NCBI RefSeq assembly: GCF_000424305.1
Contig: NZ_AUJQ01000003.1
Location: 310,001 to 374,000 of the forward strand
Origin: Pseudobutyrivibrio ruminis AD2017
GTDB lineage: Bacteria; Bacillota; Clostridia; Lachnospirales; Lachnospiraceae
Length of the DNA stretch: 64,000 nt
Reading direction: 5' to 3'
In this document: piece by piece, positions 17,468 through 25,894 of the stretch
How the letters are laid out: every line of letters begins with the position of its first letter
How positions within the stretch are numbered: the stretch's first letter is position 1
The notes under the pieces: model-generated
Databases searched by the model: none
What the model was told of the DNA's origin: nothing
What the model saw: the letters and a program-made list of their open reading frames with translations, nothing else
Made by a program: the position numbers and the translations under genes

Positions 17468-18262
17468 TTACAATTCTCTAGATTTATCAATACAAACCCT
17501 TTCAGCTTCTATAACTGCATTTCTAAAGCCAAGTGCTTCAAGAGTAGCTACAGCTTCGATGGTAGTGCCACCTGGAGAACAAACCTGATCCTTAAGTACG
17601 CCAGGATGTTCCCCAGTTTCAAGAACCATTTTGGCAGAACCAAGTACAGCCTGTGCTGCAAATTTATAAGCCTGTGCACGTGGCATGCCTTCTGCTACGG
17701 CGCCATCTGCAAGTGCCTCTATAAACATAAATACATAGGCAGGTGAAGAACCGCTGATTCCTACAACTGCATCCTGTAATTTCTCAGGAACAATTTCAGC
17801 CTTACCAAATGATTCGAATAGCTTAAGAACGTCCTTGGCTTCCTCATCAGAAACCAGCTTGTTAGGGCTAAGTGCGCTCATTGCCTCACCAACAAGAGCA
17901 GGAGTGTTTGGCATAACTCTAATCAGCTTAAGCTCTTTGCCAAAAAGCTCTGAAAGCTTCTCTAGTGACTGGCCGGCAGCAATGCTTACTACAAGCTTGT
18001 TACTGTAATCCATATCCTTAATACCATCAATGGCATGAGGAAGATACTGTGGCTTAACAGCAAGAAAAACAATATCTGCAAATTCAACAACATCTCTGTT
18101 GTTAGTGCTAGTTTTTACGCCAAACTCATCACTTACCTTATCAAGAGCAGCCTGAAAAATATCACTGGCCATTACAGCTTCCGCATCTACCATGCCAGCG
18201 GAAATAATTCCACCCATCATGGCAGAACCCATGTTACCTGTTCCAATAAATCCGATTTTCAT
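17468..18262 (-). CDS. proC: Pyrroline-5-carboxylate reductase
   Basis: Final step of proline synthesis, NAD(P)H-dependent. From ATG 18262 the protein starts MKIGFIGTGNMGSAM, the Rossmann dinucleotide motif; a TTG nine bases upstream sits too close to the AGGAGG site. Other signatures: AVKPQYLP near residue 70, the RVMPNTPALVG segment near 118, and the C-terminal QVCSPGGTTIEAV catalytic/signature region. Length 264 is normal. Single gene, convergent with pfp. Confidence 0.95.
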   Translation of the reverse strand: MKIGFIGTGNMGSAMMGGIISAGMVDAEAVMASDIFQAALDKVSDEFGVKTSTNNRDVVEFADIVFLAVKPQYLPHAIDGIKDMDYSNKLVVSIAAGQSLEKLSELFGKELKLIRVMPNTPALVGEAMSALSPNKLVSDEEAKDVLKLFESFGKAEIVPEKLQDAVVGISGSSPAYVFMFIEALADGAVAEGMPRAQAYKFAAQAVLGSAKMVLETGEHPGVLKDQVCSPGGTTIEAVATLEALGFRNAVIEAERVCIDKSREL

Positions 18263-18302
18263 GTTAGTCAATACCTCCTACTTTGCTATTATTTGTACTG
18301 AA

Positions 18303-18593
18303 TCAAAAAATATCGAATAATCCCTGTATAACATCTATTATATTTTGCATTTCATTTAGTGGTAAAGTCCCAAGCTTTTTATAGAAACGTGTATTTAAAT
18401 CAATATATCTTAGCTGTTCTGTAATAAGTAAATCTTTAGAAAATGAATTTTTAATATGAGTGATAGATTCGCTAAAGTTGTTACTTAAAGGAATCACAAT
18501 GCAAACTTCATTTTCATTAATTATATCACGGCTAACAACTAATAAATGGTTTTTTATGCCTTCAACTTTAATAATTTCTCCTTGGCTTACCAC
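18303..18593 (-). CDS. PemK/MazF-like endoribonuclease toxin
   Basis: 96 residues of the PemK/MazF fold: an N-terminal strand with QGEIIKVEGIKNHLLVVSR, a middle VIPLSNN strand, and LLITEQLRYIDLNTR, which corresponds to the conserved Q-(L/I)-R-x-(I/V)-D motif. The family cuts mRNA. It overlaps the end of the AbrB-like gene upstream by 7 bp, the usual antitoxin-toxin order. The N-terminal strand pair is shorter than in E. coli MazF, so activity is not certain. Confidence 0.82.
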   Translation of the reverse strand: MVSQGEIIKVEGIKNHLLVVSRDIINENEVCIVIPLSNNFSESITHIKNSFSKDLLITEQLRYIDLNTRFYKKLGTLPLNEMQNIIDVIQGLFDIF

Positions 18594-18838
18594 AATTCAC
18601 TACCTCTGCTTTCGCCCCACTCTATCTCAGGACCAAAAGAAAGCTGTAATCCTGTTTCATCCATTCTTTCTTCAAGTGTCTTATGCGTAAATTGTTTTTT
18701 GGCAGGTTGTAGAGTTAATTTACCATTATCAATAACGGCATCCAATGCATCACCTATTTTAGCATTCATTAATTCCATGATTTCTTTTGGCAAAATAATC
18801 CCCTGACTATTTCCCCATTTTTTAATGGCAACTTGCAT
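18587..18838 (-). CDS. MazE/AbrB-type antitoxin
   Basis: 83 residues from ATG 18838, preceded by AGGAGG; an ATG further upstream has no ribosome site. The N-terminus MQVAIKKWGNSQGIILPKEIM is the swapped-hairpin AbrB DNA-binding domain of MazE. The acidic C-terminal tail (FGPEIEWGESRGSE) would bind and block the toxin. It should repress its own promoter, where a dyad lies at 18858. Confidence 0.9.
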   Translation of the reverse strand: MQVAIKKWGNSQGIILPKEIMELMNAKIGDALDAVIDNGKLTLQPAKKQFTHKTLEERMDETGLQLSFGPEIEWGESRGSELW

Positions 18839-18857
18839 ATCGACCCTCCTATAGTTA

Positions 18858-18880
18858 TACAATGTATATACTATATTGTA
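18858..18880 (-). promoter_or_regulatory. Candidate operator/promoter of the toxin-antitoxin pair
   Basis: TACAAT (18858-18863) and ATTGTA (18875-18880) flank a GTATATAC core, giving an AT-rich dyad 20 bp upstream of the antitoxin start. Autoregulation by the AbrB-like protein is expected for this family. Confidence 0.55.
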
Positions 18881-18968
18881 CACGCTATGCATTCATAAGT
18901 AAATAAAGAAAGCATCATTGCTGATGCTAATTAAAAATTTCTATTTTGTTGTTGGTTTTTAATGATAT

Positions 18969-19265
18969 TACTATCTAGTCATAGGTTTTTTATGCGAGAT
19001 AGTAGTGCTTGAATGGATATTTACTATCTGGATTGTATTTTTTGTTACAGATAGTAAATGATTATGGTGTTATTACTATCTTTATAAAGGTTTTATTATA
19101 CAGGTAGTAATTGTTAATTAATTTGTTACTATCTATTTTTTGTTTTTCATGTCAGATAGTAATTATGCTATATCATACTACTATCTACTGGCGAATATTT
19201 TTTGTAGATAGTAAGTTTAAGAATTTACACTACTATCTGAAATTGTTTTTTATTGTTAGGTAGTA
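18969..19265 (+). repeat. Array C: six inverted-repeat units with TACTATCT/AGATAGTA arms
   Basis: Six units of 35-36 nt, each TACTATCT, a 19-20-nt T-rich loop and AGATAGTA (AGGTAGTA in units 3 and 6, which still pairs in RNA by G-U). Left arms start at 18969, 19022, 19074, 19127, 19179 and 19231; right arms at 18997, 19049, 19102, 19154, 19206 and 19258. Every linker between units is exactly 17 nt, so the period is 52-53 bp, about five helical turns. Every loop has a T tract on the plus strand. No gene is visible. The array ends 2 nt before the stop of the minus-strand gene at 19268. The architecture matches arrays A and B but the arm sequence differs. Confidence 0.9.
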
Positions 19266-19267
19266 GA

Positions 19268-19552
19268 TTATATTACATTCAACCACAATCTGCTTAAATC
19301 GCGTTCCTCCAGCAAAGTGAGAGCGTGTCTAGCCTTGGAATATTGAATTCTGCTGATTGAAATAATATAAAACTGACGAGCACCATTGTATTTTCTACGA
19401 AGGAAAAATGGAATGGGCTGGAAAGATTTAGAAAACGCTACTGATTGCTCTAAAAGCAAATCAGATGTGCGATTAGATACCTGTCTGTTAGTTGTACGGC
19501 ATAATACAACATCTTTACAAACGTTTTTAGATAGTTTTGGTTTCTTTTTCAT
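19268..19552 (-). CDS. Small basic protein of unknown function beside array C
   Basis: 94 residues, rich in Lys, Arg and Ser, with a Lys-rich N-terminus (MKKKPKLSKNV) and a C-terminal half that reads like a short helical domain (ARHALTLLEERDLSRLWLNVI). An AGGA lies about 10 bases before the ATG. I recognise no family, and there is no membrane segment. It is isolated, and its stop is next to the last hairpin of array C. It could be a real small DNA- or RNA-binding protein, a remnant, or a chance frame. Confidence 0.4.
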   Translation of the reverse strand: MKKKPKLSKNVCKDVVLCRTTNRQVSNRTSDLLLEQSVAFSKSFQPIPFFLRRKYNGARQFYIISISRIQYSKARHALTLLEERDLSRLWLNVI

Positions 19553-19735
19553 AATACATTATCCTAACTAGCTTCTAAAAAAGCTTGTTGATTCATCCCT
19601 ACACTAATACGTTAGCAAATATAACTATTTATAGCAATAGTATTCACAATAAAATCATCTTTTTTAAAGCCATAGATTGTAGTAAAATATGTCCCATAGA
19701 GAATAATTAATTATTGATTAGAAAAGAGGTCTTAG

Positions 19736-19942
19736 ATGTACGATTTAACAGGAAAAACAATATTAGAAATAAAAGAATATGTTAATTCTCTCAGCAACGA
19801 GGAATTAGATAAGTTTATTGACGAGGTAGATTTTGCAGATTATGACTTCGATTTAGAGGCCATTGATTTGCTTACAAGCTCACGTCTTTACGACTACATT
19901 CAGTACTCACACAATGGAGAGGCTACTATATCATTTGACTAA
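19736..19942 (+). CDS. Small acidic protein of unknown function, first gene before the GH5 enzyme
   Basis: 68 residues, strongly acidic (ELDKFIDEVDFADYDFDLEAIDLL), no cysteines and no signal or membrane segment. AGAGG (19725-19729) precedes the ATG with good spacing, and the stop lies 14 bp before the GH5 gene, so the two are probably co-transcribed. No known family recognised. Confidence 0.65.
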   Translation: MYDLTGKTILEIKEYVNSLSNEELDKFIDEVDFADYDFDLEAIDLLTSSRLYDYIQYSHNGEATISFD

Positions 19943-19956
19943 TTGGGAGGATTACA

Positions 19957-21252
19957 ATGGTTAGTAAGAAGCAGAAGTTTTGGACAGTCATACTAGTAAT
20001 AGTTCTAGTAATAGTTATAGTAGGTGGCGTTTTTGGAATCAGCTTTGTTAAGGGTAAGGTTACTTTCCCTTGGCAGCTTCAAACTGGCGAAGCTAAGACT
20101 GAACAGGTGAAGGAGCCTGCAAAAGAAGAGCCTAAGCTTGTTATAAAGGAAAAGAAACAGGACGAATCCGCTAAGAAGGAACAAGAGCTTAAGAAAGCCA
20201 AAGAAGAGGCAGAGGCAGCAGCAGAAAAAGAAACAGAAAAAACTGAAGAAGAGCCTGCTGATAATCTTCTTAACGATATAAAGCTTAAATATTATGGCAA
20301 GCTTGCTGTTGAGGATTCTCATCTTGTAGATGCAGATGGCCATGAGGTTCTTCTTATGGGCGTCAGCACTCATGGAATTAACTGGTATCCAGAATATGCT
20401 TCAGCAGAGACTATCAAATCCTTAAGAGATACCTGGGGTATCAATGTCATCAGACTTGCTATGTACACAAGCGACTATAATGGTTATTGTGTTGCAGGTA
20501 AGGAAAACCAGGAAAAGCTTAAGGACATTATTGATGATGCAGTAGAGGCTGCAACTGAAAACGATATGTATGTCATTATTGACTGGCATACATTAAATGA
20601 TGCAGACCCTAACGAATACAAGGCTGATGCTATTCAGTTCTTCGGAGAGATGGTTCGTAAATACGAATCAAACGAAAATGTAATCTATGAGATTTGCAAT
20701 GAGCCAAATGGAGATACCACTTGGGATGATGTTAGAAAATATGCTAACGAGGTTATTCCGGTCATCAGAAATGTTGATAAGGATGCTATCATTTTAGTGG
20801 GAACACCTAAGTGGGCTACCGATTTAGATTCAGTTTTAGATAAACCACTTGATTTTGATAATATCATGTACACATATCATTTCTATGCAGGCACTCATCA
20901 TAAGGCTGAAAGAAACGCTCTTAGAGATGCGTTGGATGAAGGTCTTCCAGTTTTCATTTCAGAATATGGTTTGGTAGATGCTGATGGAGATGGAGACTTG
21001 AATGAGAAAGAGGCTGATTATTGGTATGATATGATTCGCAAGGAATATGGTGTATCTTCTTGCATGTGGAATCTTTCAAACAAGGATGAAGGTTCTGCCA
21101 TGATTAATGCAGATTGCGATAAGCTTTCAGATTTTACAGAAGAAGACCTTTCTGAATCAGCAATGTGGTTGATTGACCAAATTTCACAGCTTAAGCACAG
21201 TGATTTAGAAGAAGGTGTGGATTGGATCACACCTGAGAATAATAATAGATAG
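19957..21252 (+). CDS. Membrane-anchored GH5 endoglucanase-type glycoside hydrolase
   Basis: 431 residues. A single N-terminal membrane helix (residues about 9-30) is followed by a charged Lys/Glu/Ala coiled-coil-like spacer (about 45-100) and a GH5 barrel (about 107-420). Catalytic residues are visible: acid/base E249 in IYEICNEPNG and nucleophile E336 in VFISEYG. HHTL-type substrate residues are represented by IIDWHTLND near 208. After the nucleophile a DADGDGDLNEKE loop (341-352) resembles an EF-hand. The enzyme would face outward on a spacer, cutting beta-1,4-glucan close to the cell. Exact substrate unknown. The SD GGGAGG lies at 19945-19950. Confidence 0.9.
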   Translation: MVSKKQKFWTVILVIVLVIVIVGGVFGISFVKGKVTFPWQLQTGEAKTEQVKEPAKEEPKLVIKEKKQDESAKKEQELKKAKEEAEAAAEKETEKTEEEPADNLLNDIKLKYYGKLAVEDSHLVDADGHEVLLMGVSTHGINWYPEYASAETIKSLRDTWGINVIRLAMYTSDYNGYCVAGKENQEKLKDIIDDAVEAATENDMYVIIDWHTLNDADPNEYKADAIQFFGEMVRKYESNENVIYEICNEPNGDTTWDDVRKYANEVIPVIRNVDKDAIILVGTPKWATDLDSVLDKPLDFDNIMYTYHFYAGTHHKAERNALRDALDEGLPVFISEYGLVDADGDGDLNEKEADYWYDMIRKEYGVSSCMWNLSNKDEGSAMINADCDKLSDFTEEDLSESAMWLIDQISQLKHSDLEEGVDWITPENNNR

Positions 21253-21265
21253 GAGATATTTAGCA

Positions 21266-23059
21266 ATGACAACTAATGAGAAAATCGCAGCTTTGCGAGA
21301 TTTAATGAAAGAGAGAGGTATCGATATGTACCTCATCCCAACAGACGATTTTCATTCATCAGAATATGTAGGAGAGCATTTTAAAGCACGTAGCTTTATT
21401 ACAGGATTTACAGGTTCAGCTGGTACAGCTGTAATCACACTTACAGAAGCACATCTTTGGGCAGATGGTAGATATTTCGTTCAGGCTGCAAAGCAGATTG
21501 CTGGTTCAGAGGTAATCTTAGAGCGCATGGGCGAGCCAAACGTTCCAGAGGTTAACGAATTTATCGAAAACAACTTTCCATCAGGTGGTTGTCTTGGATT
21601 TGACGGAAGATGCGTTTCAGCTAAGAATGCTGCAAGATATTTTGAGATCGCTCAGGAAAAGGGCGGCGAGCTTGCTACCACAGAAGATTTAGTAGATATG
21701 ATTTGGGAGGACAGACCTGCACTTCCAAAGGCTACTACATGGGTACTTGCAGATGAATTCTCTGGCGAGACTATGCAGTCAAAGGTTAGCCGCATCAGAG
21801 AAGAAATGAAAAAGAAGAAGGCAGATGCACATCTTATTACATGCCTTTACGATATTGCTTACATCATGAACCTTAGAGGAAATGATATCGACAACGTACC
21901 AGTTTTCCTTTCATTCCTTCTTATTACAGATGACAGCATCATCTTATTTACAGATACAACAAACTGGCCAGAGGAAGCTATGAGCTACCTCAACGAAAAC
22001 GGCGTTAAGCTTTATCCATACGATATGGTATATCACTACATGCAGAGCGCTGATATGGCAGATAGAAGAGTACTTCTTGATGAGAGCATTGTTAACTACA
22101 ACCTTGTTAAGGCTCTTAAGGGCTCAGCTAAGATTATCGATGGAAAGAACCCATCAGAGCTTATGCGTGCTATCAAGAACGAAACAGAAATCAAGAACAC
22201 ACGCATTGCCCACATTAAGGATGGCGTAGCTTGTACAAAGGCTATCAAATACATCAAGGAAAACGTTGGCAAGATTCCAATGACAGAAATCACAGCTTCT
22301 GACTACTACGAGGCTAGACGTAAGGAGCAGGAAAACTATGTAGACCTTTCATTTGGCACTATTTCTGCTTACGGACCAAACGCTGCAATGATGCATTACA
22401 GTGCTAAGCCAGGTTCTGAAGCAACCCTTAAACCAGAGGGATTCTTGCTTGTTGATTCAGGAGCCCACTACCTTGAAGGTACTACAGATATCACTAGAAC
22501 TATCGCACTTGGCGAGCTTACACAGCAGATGAAGGAATACTATACAGTAGTTCTTCGTTGCCACTTAAGACTTATGGCTGCAAACTTCCCTAAGGGAGCT
22601 ACAGGTGCAAACCTTGACATCCTTTCACGTGGACCAGTTTGGGATATGGGACTTGATTACAGATGTGGTACAGGCCACGGTGTTGGTCACATCCTTAACG
22701 TACACGAAGGACCTAACAACTTCCGTTGGAGAACTGTTAATGGTGGACCATCAGCAGAAATCCAGCCAGGCATGATTACAACAGACGAGCCAGGTCTTTA
22801 CATTGAAGATGGCTTCGGTATCCGTATCGAAAACGAGCTTCTTTGCGTACCAGGTGAGACTACAGAATACGGTGAGTTCCGTCATTTCGAGGCAATCACA
22901 TACTGCCCATACGAATTGGATGCAGTTATTCCAGAGATGCTTACAGAATACGAAAAGAAGACTCTTAACGACTACCACGCAATGGTTCGCGAAACACTCA
23001 AGCCATACCTCACCGACGAAGAAAACGCATGGCTCGCAAAAGAAACTCGTGCAATCTAA
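21266..23059 (+). CDS. pepP: Xaa-Pro aminopeptidase (aminopeptidase P, M24B)
   Basis: 597 residues from ATG 21266, preceded by AGGAG (21251-21255); a longer upstream frame overlaps the GH5 gene. This is the long, three-domain form of aminopeptidase P: two creatinase-like N-terminal domains (GFTGSAGTAVIT, LWADGRYFVQA) and a C-terminal pita-bread catalytic domain. Metal ligands are seen in VDSGAHY, GTTDITRTI, GTGHGVGHILNVHEGP and the ENE segment. It releases N-terminal residues before proline in the cytoplasm. Followed by a long hairpin element. Confidence 0.93.
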   Translation: MTTNEKIAALRDLMKERGIDMYLIPTDDFHSSEYVGEHFKARSFITGFTGSAGTAVITLTEAHLWADGRYFVQAAKQIAGSEVILERMGEPNVPEVNEFIENNFPSGGCLGFDGRCVSAKNAARYFEIAQEKGGELATTEDLVDMIWEDRPALPKATTWVLADEFSGETMQSKVSRIREEMKKKKADAHLITCLYDIAYIMNLRGNDIDNVPVFLSFLLITDDSIILFTDTTNWPEEAMSYLNENGVKLYPYDMVYHYMQSADMADRRVLLDESIVNYNLVKALKGSAKIIDGKNPSELMRAIKNETEIKNTRIAHIKDGVACTKAIKYIKENVGKIPMTEITASDYYEARRKEQENYVDLSFGTISAYGPNAAMMHYSAKPGSEATLKPEGFLLVDSGAHYLEGTTDITRTIALGELTQQMKEYYTVVLRCHLRLMAANFPKGATGANLDILSRGPVWDMGLDYRCGTGHGVGHILNVHEGPNNFRWRTVNGGPSAEIQPGMITTDEPGLYIEDGFGIRIENELLCVPGETTEYGEFRHFEAITYCPYELDAVIPEMLTEYEKKTLNDYHAMVRETLKPYLTDEENAWLAKETRAI

Positions 23060-23065
23060 AAACTA

Positions 23066-23149
23066 GCTTGTAGTGAACAAGCACTAAATGTTTTGAACGA
23101 AGCATCCTAGCTGAGTGAAAAATATTTAGGGCTTGTTCACGTAACAAGC
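23066..23149 (+). repeat. Long imperfect palindrome between pepP and polA
   Basis: GCTTGT (23066-23071), GTGAACAAGC (23073-23082) and CTAAAT (23084-23089) pair with ATTTAG (23124-23129), GCTTGTTCAC (23131-23140) and ACAAGC (23144-23149), giving about 22 bp of stem with one mismatch and a small bulge. There is no T tract. Its right arm matches the araD-upstream element at 12 of 16 positions (23131-23146 against 323-338), and both left arms contain AACAAGC, so the two look like members of one repeat family. Confidence 0.75.
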
Positions 23150-23179
23150 GTAAAATTTAGAAAGACTAGGACTAATGTT

Positions 23180-25870
23180 ATGAAATTATTATTAATGGAT
23201 GGACATAGTATTGCAAACAGGGCCTTCTATGGAGTCCCAGACCTTACAAATAGCGCCGGAGAACACACCGGCGCCATTTTTGGTTTCTTGAATATGATGT
23301 TCAAATTTATAGAGGATGAACAGCCAGACCATTTCGCTGTTGCATTCGACGTACATGCACCAACCTTCCGTCACAAGATGTTTGATGCATATAAGGGCAC
23401 ACGTAAGCCTATGCTTCCAGAGCTGAAGGAGCAGATTCCTCGTATCCAGGAAATGCTTAAAGCTATGGGAATTCCTGTTATTACAAAGGAAGGCTGGGAA
23501 GCAGATGACATCCTTGGCACACTGTCTCGTATGGGTGAAGAGCGTGGCTTTGATGTCACTATCGTATCAGGAGATAGAGATTTACTTCAGCTTGCTACTG
23601 ATAAAGTAAAGATTGCTCTTGTAAAGACTAAAGAAGTTATCAACTATTACGCTAAGGACTTTGAGGAAGCCTATGGAGTAACACCAAAGCAGTATATCGA
23701 TGTTAAGGCTCTTATGGGAGATTCTTCTGATAATATTCCTGGTGTTGAAAAGATAGGAGAAAAAACTGCCTTTAAGTGGATAGCTGAATATGGTTCTATT
23801 GAAGCATGTCATGAGCATGTGGATGAAATGAAAAAATCCAAGGTGGTTGAAAAGTTTATTGAGCAGTGGGATCAGGCTGTCCTTTCAAAGGAGCTTGCAA
23901 CTATTAGCCTTGAGGCTCCTATTGAGCTAGATGAAGGCAGCACAAAGCTGGATAACATATTTACGGAAGAGGCATACCTTCTTTGTAAGAGATACGAGCT
24001 TAAAAAACTTTTGCCTAGATTTGAAAGCACTACCACTTCAAAGGTTCAGGACACCACTTCAGAAACCTTTAAGAGGATATCTGACCTTTCAGATGTGGAA
24101 AACTTCTTTACAGACTTAAAGAAGAGTGGAAAAGACTTCATCGGTGCTAACATCATGGCAGGTGCTGATAAGACTATCAAGGGTGTGGCCTTATCAGTAG
24201 GAGAATCTACTATATATGTAGATTGCGCAGGCTTTATTACACCTGATTACGTTGCACACAAGCTTATGGAAGTAAGTGCAGCAGGTGTTAAGCTATGCTT
24301 CTGGGATTTAAAGAACGCTATGCATATTATTTATGCACTGCTTAATGATGAAGAAAAAGCTGCTGTTTATAACAATGGCGGTAAGGCAGTTATTTTCCCA
24401 TCAGCCTGTGATGTAGGAGTAGCAGCATATCTTCTTAATCCTACAAAGAATGATTACACTGCAGATGATGTAGCAGGCGAAGTGCTTTCTATTATCATTC
24501 CAGCTGCAGCAGATTTATTTGGAAAGAAAAAGTTAGAGGCTGCATTAGAGGATGACAGCTTGCTCAATGCTGTTACAACTTATGCTTGCTACAACGCATA
24601 CGTTGCCTTCGCATCCTTTGAAAAGCTTATTGCAGAAATAAAAGAAGAAGGAATGCTTAATATCTATGATGATATCGAACTTCCTTTAGTATATACACTC
24701 TTTGATATGGAAATTGCAGGTATCGCCATGGATGTAAAAGCTCTTTCAGAATTTGGTGATAAGCTTGCAGTTAGAATCGCAGAGCTTGAAAAAAGTATTT
24801 ATGAACAGGCCGGTGAAGAGTTTAATATCAACTCTCCAAAGCAGCTTGGAATCGTACTTTTTGAGAAGCTTGGAATTCAGGGGGGAAAGAAAACAAAGAC
24901 AGGTTATTCAACAGCTGCCGATGTTTTGGAAGAACTTTCCTCCACAAATCCTATAATATGTGATATATTAGAATACAGACAGTTGGCAAAGCTTAAAAGC
25001 ACATACGCTGATGGCCTTGCAAATTGCGTAGATTCAGATGGCAGAGTTCGTTCTACATTTATGCAGACTGTTACTGCAACAGGACGAATCAGTTCTACCG
25101 AGCCTAATCTTCAGAACATTCCAATCAGAATGGAACTTGGACGAGAGATTAGAAAGGTATTCCATCCAAAGGACGGTTATGTTTTCTTAGATGCGGATTA
25201 CTCTCAGATTGAGCTTAGGGTGTTGGCACATATGTCTGGTGACGACAATCTGATAGGTGCATTTAAGGCAGGACAGGACATTCATCGTTCCACAGCATCA
25301 CTAGTGTTTTCTACACCATTTGATGAAGTTACGGATTTGCAACGTCGCAGGGCAAAGGCGGTTAACTTTGGTATCGTTTATGGTATCAGTGCTTTTGGAC
25401 TTGCTAAGGATATAGATGTAAGCAGAGGAGAAGCCCAGGAATACATTGACAATTATTTCCTTGCATATCCTAAGATGCATGTATTTCTTGAAGGGTTGAA
25501 GGCAGAGGCAAAAGAAAAGGGATACGTAACTACCATGTATGGCAGACGTCGACCAATTCCAGAGCTTTCATCTTCTAACTTTATGACCAGACAGTTTGGT
25601 GAGAGAGTAGCGATGAATTCACCTATCCAGGGAACAGCTGCAGACATCATCAAAATAGCCATGGTTAAGGTGCATGATAGATTGCTTAATGAGCATCTGA
25701 AATCCAAACTGTTGTTACAGGTACACGATGAGCTTTTGGTTGAGACCTTAGAATCAGAGCGTTCTCAGGTAGAGGAGCTTATCCGTGATGAAATGGAAAA
25801 TGCAGCAGCCCTTTCAGTAAAACTAGAAATAGATATGAATGCTGGAAAAAACTGGGCTGAGGCTCATTAA
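23180..25870 (+). CDS. polA: DNA polymerase I
   Basis: 896 residues: N-terminal 5'-3' nuclease (residues 1-290; MDGHSIANRAFYG, GWEADDILGT, VSGDRDLLQL, GDSSDNIPGV), a middle exonuclease-fold domain (about 300-480) and the family A polymerase (about 490-896; ATGRISSTEPNLQNIPIR, DADYSQIELRVLAH, RRRAKAVNFGIVYG, VHDELLVE). The middle domain lacks the DxE proofreading motif and the expected exo II/III aspartates, so 3'-5' proofreading is probably absent, as in many Firmicutes. Used in Okazaki maturation and repair. Confidence 0.97.
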   Translation: MKLLLMDGHSIANRAFYGVPDLTNSAGEHTGAIFGFLNMMFKFIEDEQPDHFAVAFDVHAPTFRHKMFDAYKGTRKPMLPELKEQIPRIQEMLKAMGIPVITKEGWEADDILGTLSRMGEERGFDVTIVSGDRDLLQLATDKVKIALVKTKEVINYYAKDFEEAYGVTPKQYIDVKALMGDSSDNIPGVEKIGEKTAFKWIAEYGSIEACHEHVDEMKKSKVVEKFIEQWDQAVLSKELATISLEAPIELDEGSTKLDNIFTEEAYLLCKRYELKKLLPRFESTTTSKVQDTTSETFKRISDLSDVENFFTDLKKSGKDFIGANIMAGADKTIKGVALSVGESTIYVDCAGFITPDYVAHKLMEVSAAGVKLCFWDLKNAMHIIYALLNDEEKAAVYNNGGKAVIFPSACDVGVAAYLLNPTKNDYTADDVAGEVLSIIIPAAADLFGKKKLEAALEDDSLLNAVTTYACYNAYVAFASFEKLIAEIKEEGMLNIYDDIELPLVYTLFDMEIAGIAMDVKALSEFGDKLAVRIAELEKSIYEQAGEEFNINSPKQLGIVLFEKLGIQGGKKTKTGYSTAADVLEELSSTNPIICDILEYRQLAKLKSTYADGLANCVDSDGRVRSTFMQTVTATGRISSTEPNLQNIPIRMELGREIRKVFHPKDGYVFLDADYSQIELRVLAHMSGDDNLIGAFKAGQDIHRSTASLVFSTPFDEVTDLQRRRAKAVNFGIVYGISAFGLAKDIDVSRGEAQEYIDNYFLAYPKMHVFLEGLKAEAKEKGYVTTMYGRRRPIPELSSSNFMTRQFGERVAMNSPIQGTAADIIKIAMVKVHDRLLNEHLKSKLLLQVHDELLVETLESERSQVEELIRDEMENAAALSVKLEIDMNAGKNWAEAH

Positions 25871-25894
25871 AAAAGAAAAGGAGAACTAAGAGTT

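Noticed and set aside
20005-20373. 122-codon Phe/Cys/Leu-rich frame antisense to the GH5 gene
   Set aside because: It is the mirror of the Lys/Glu/Ala-rich spacer, and its low-complexity composition explains the long open frame.
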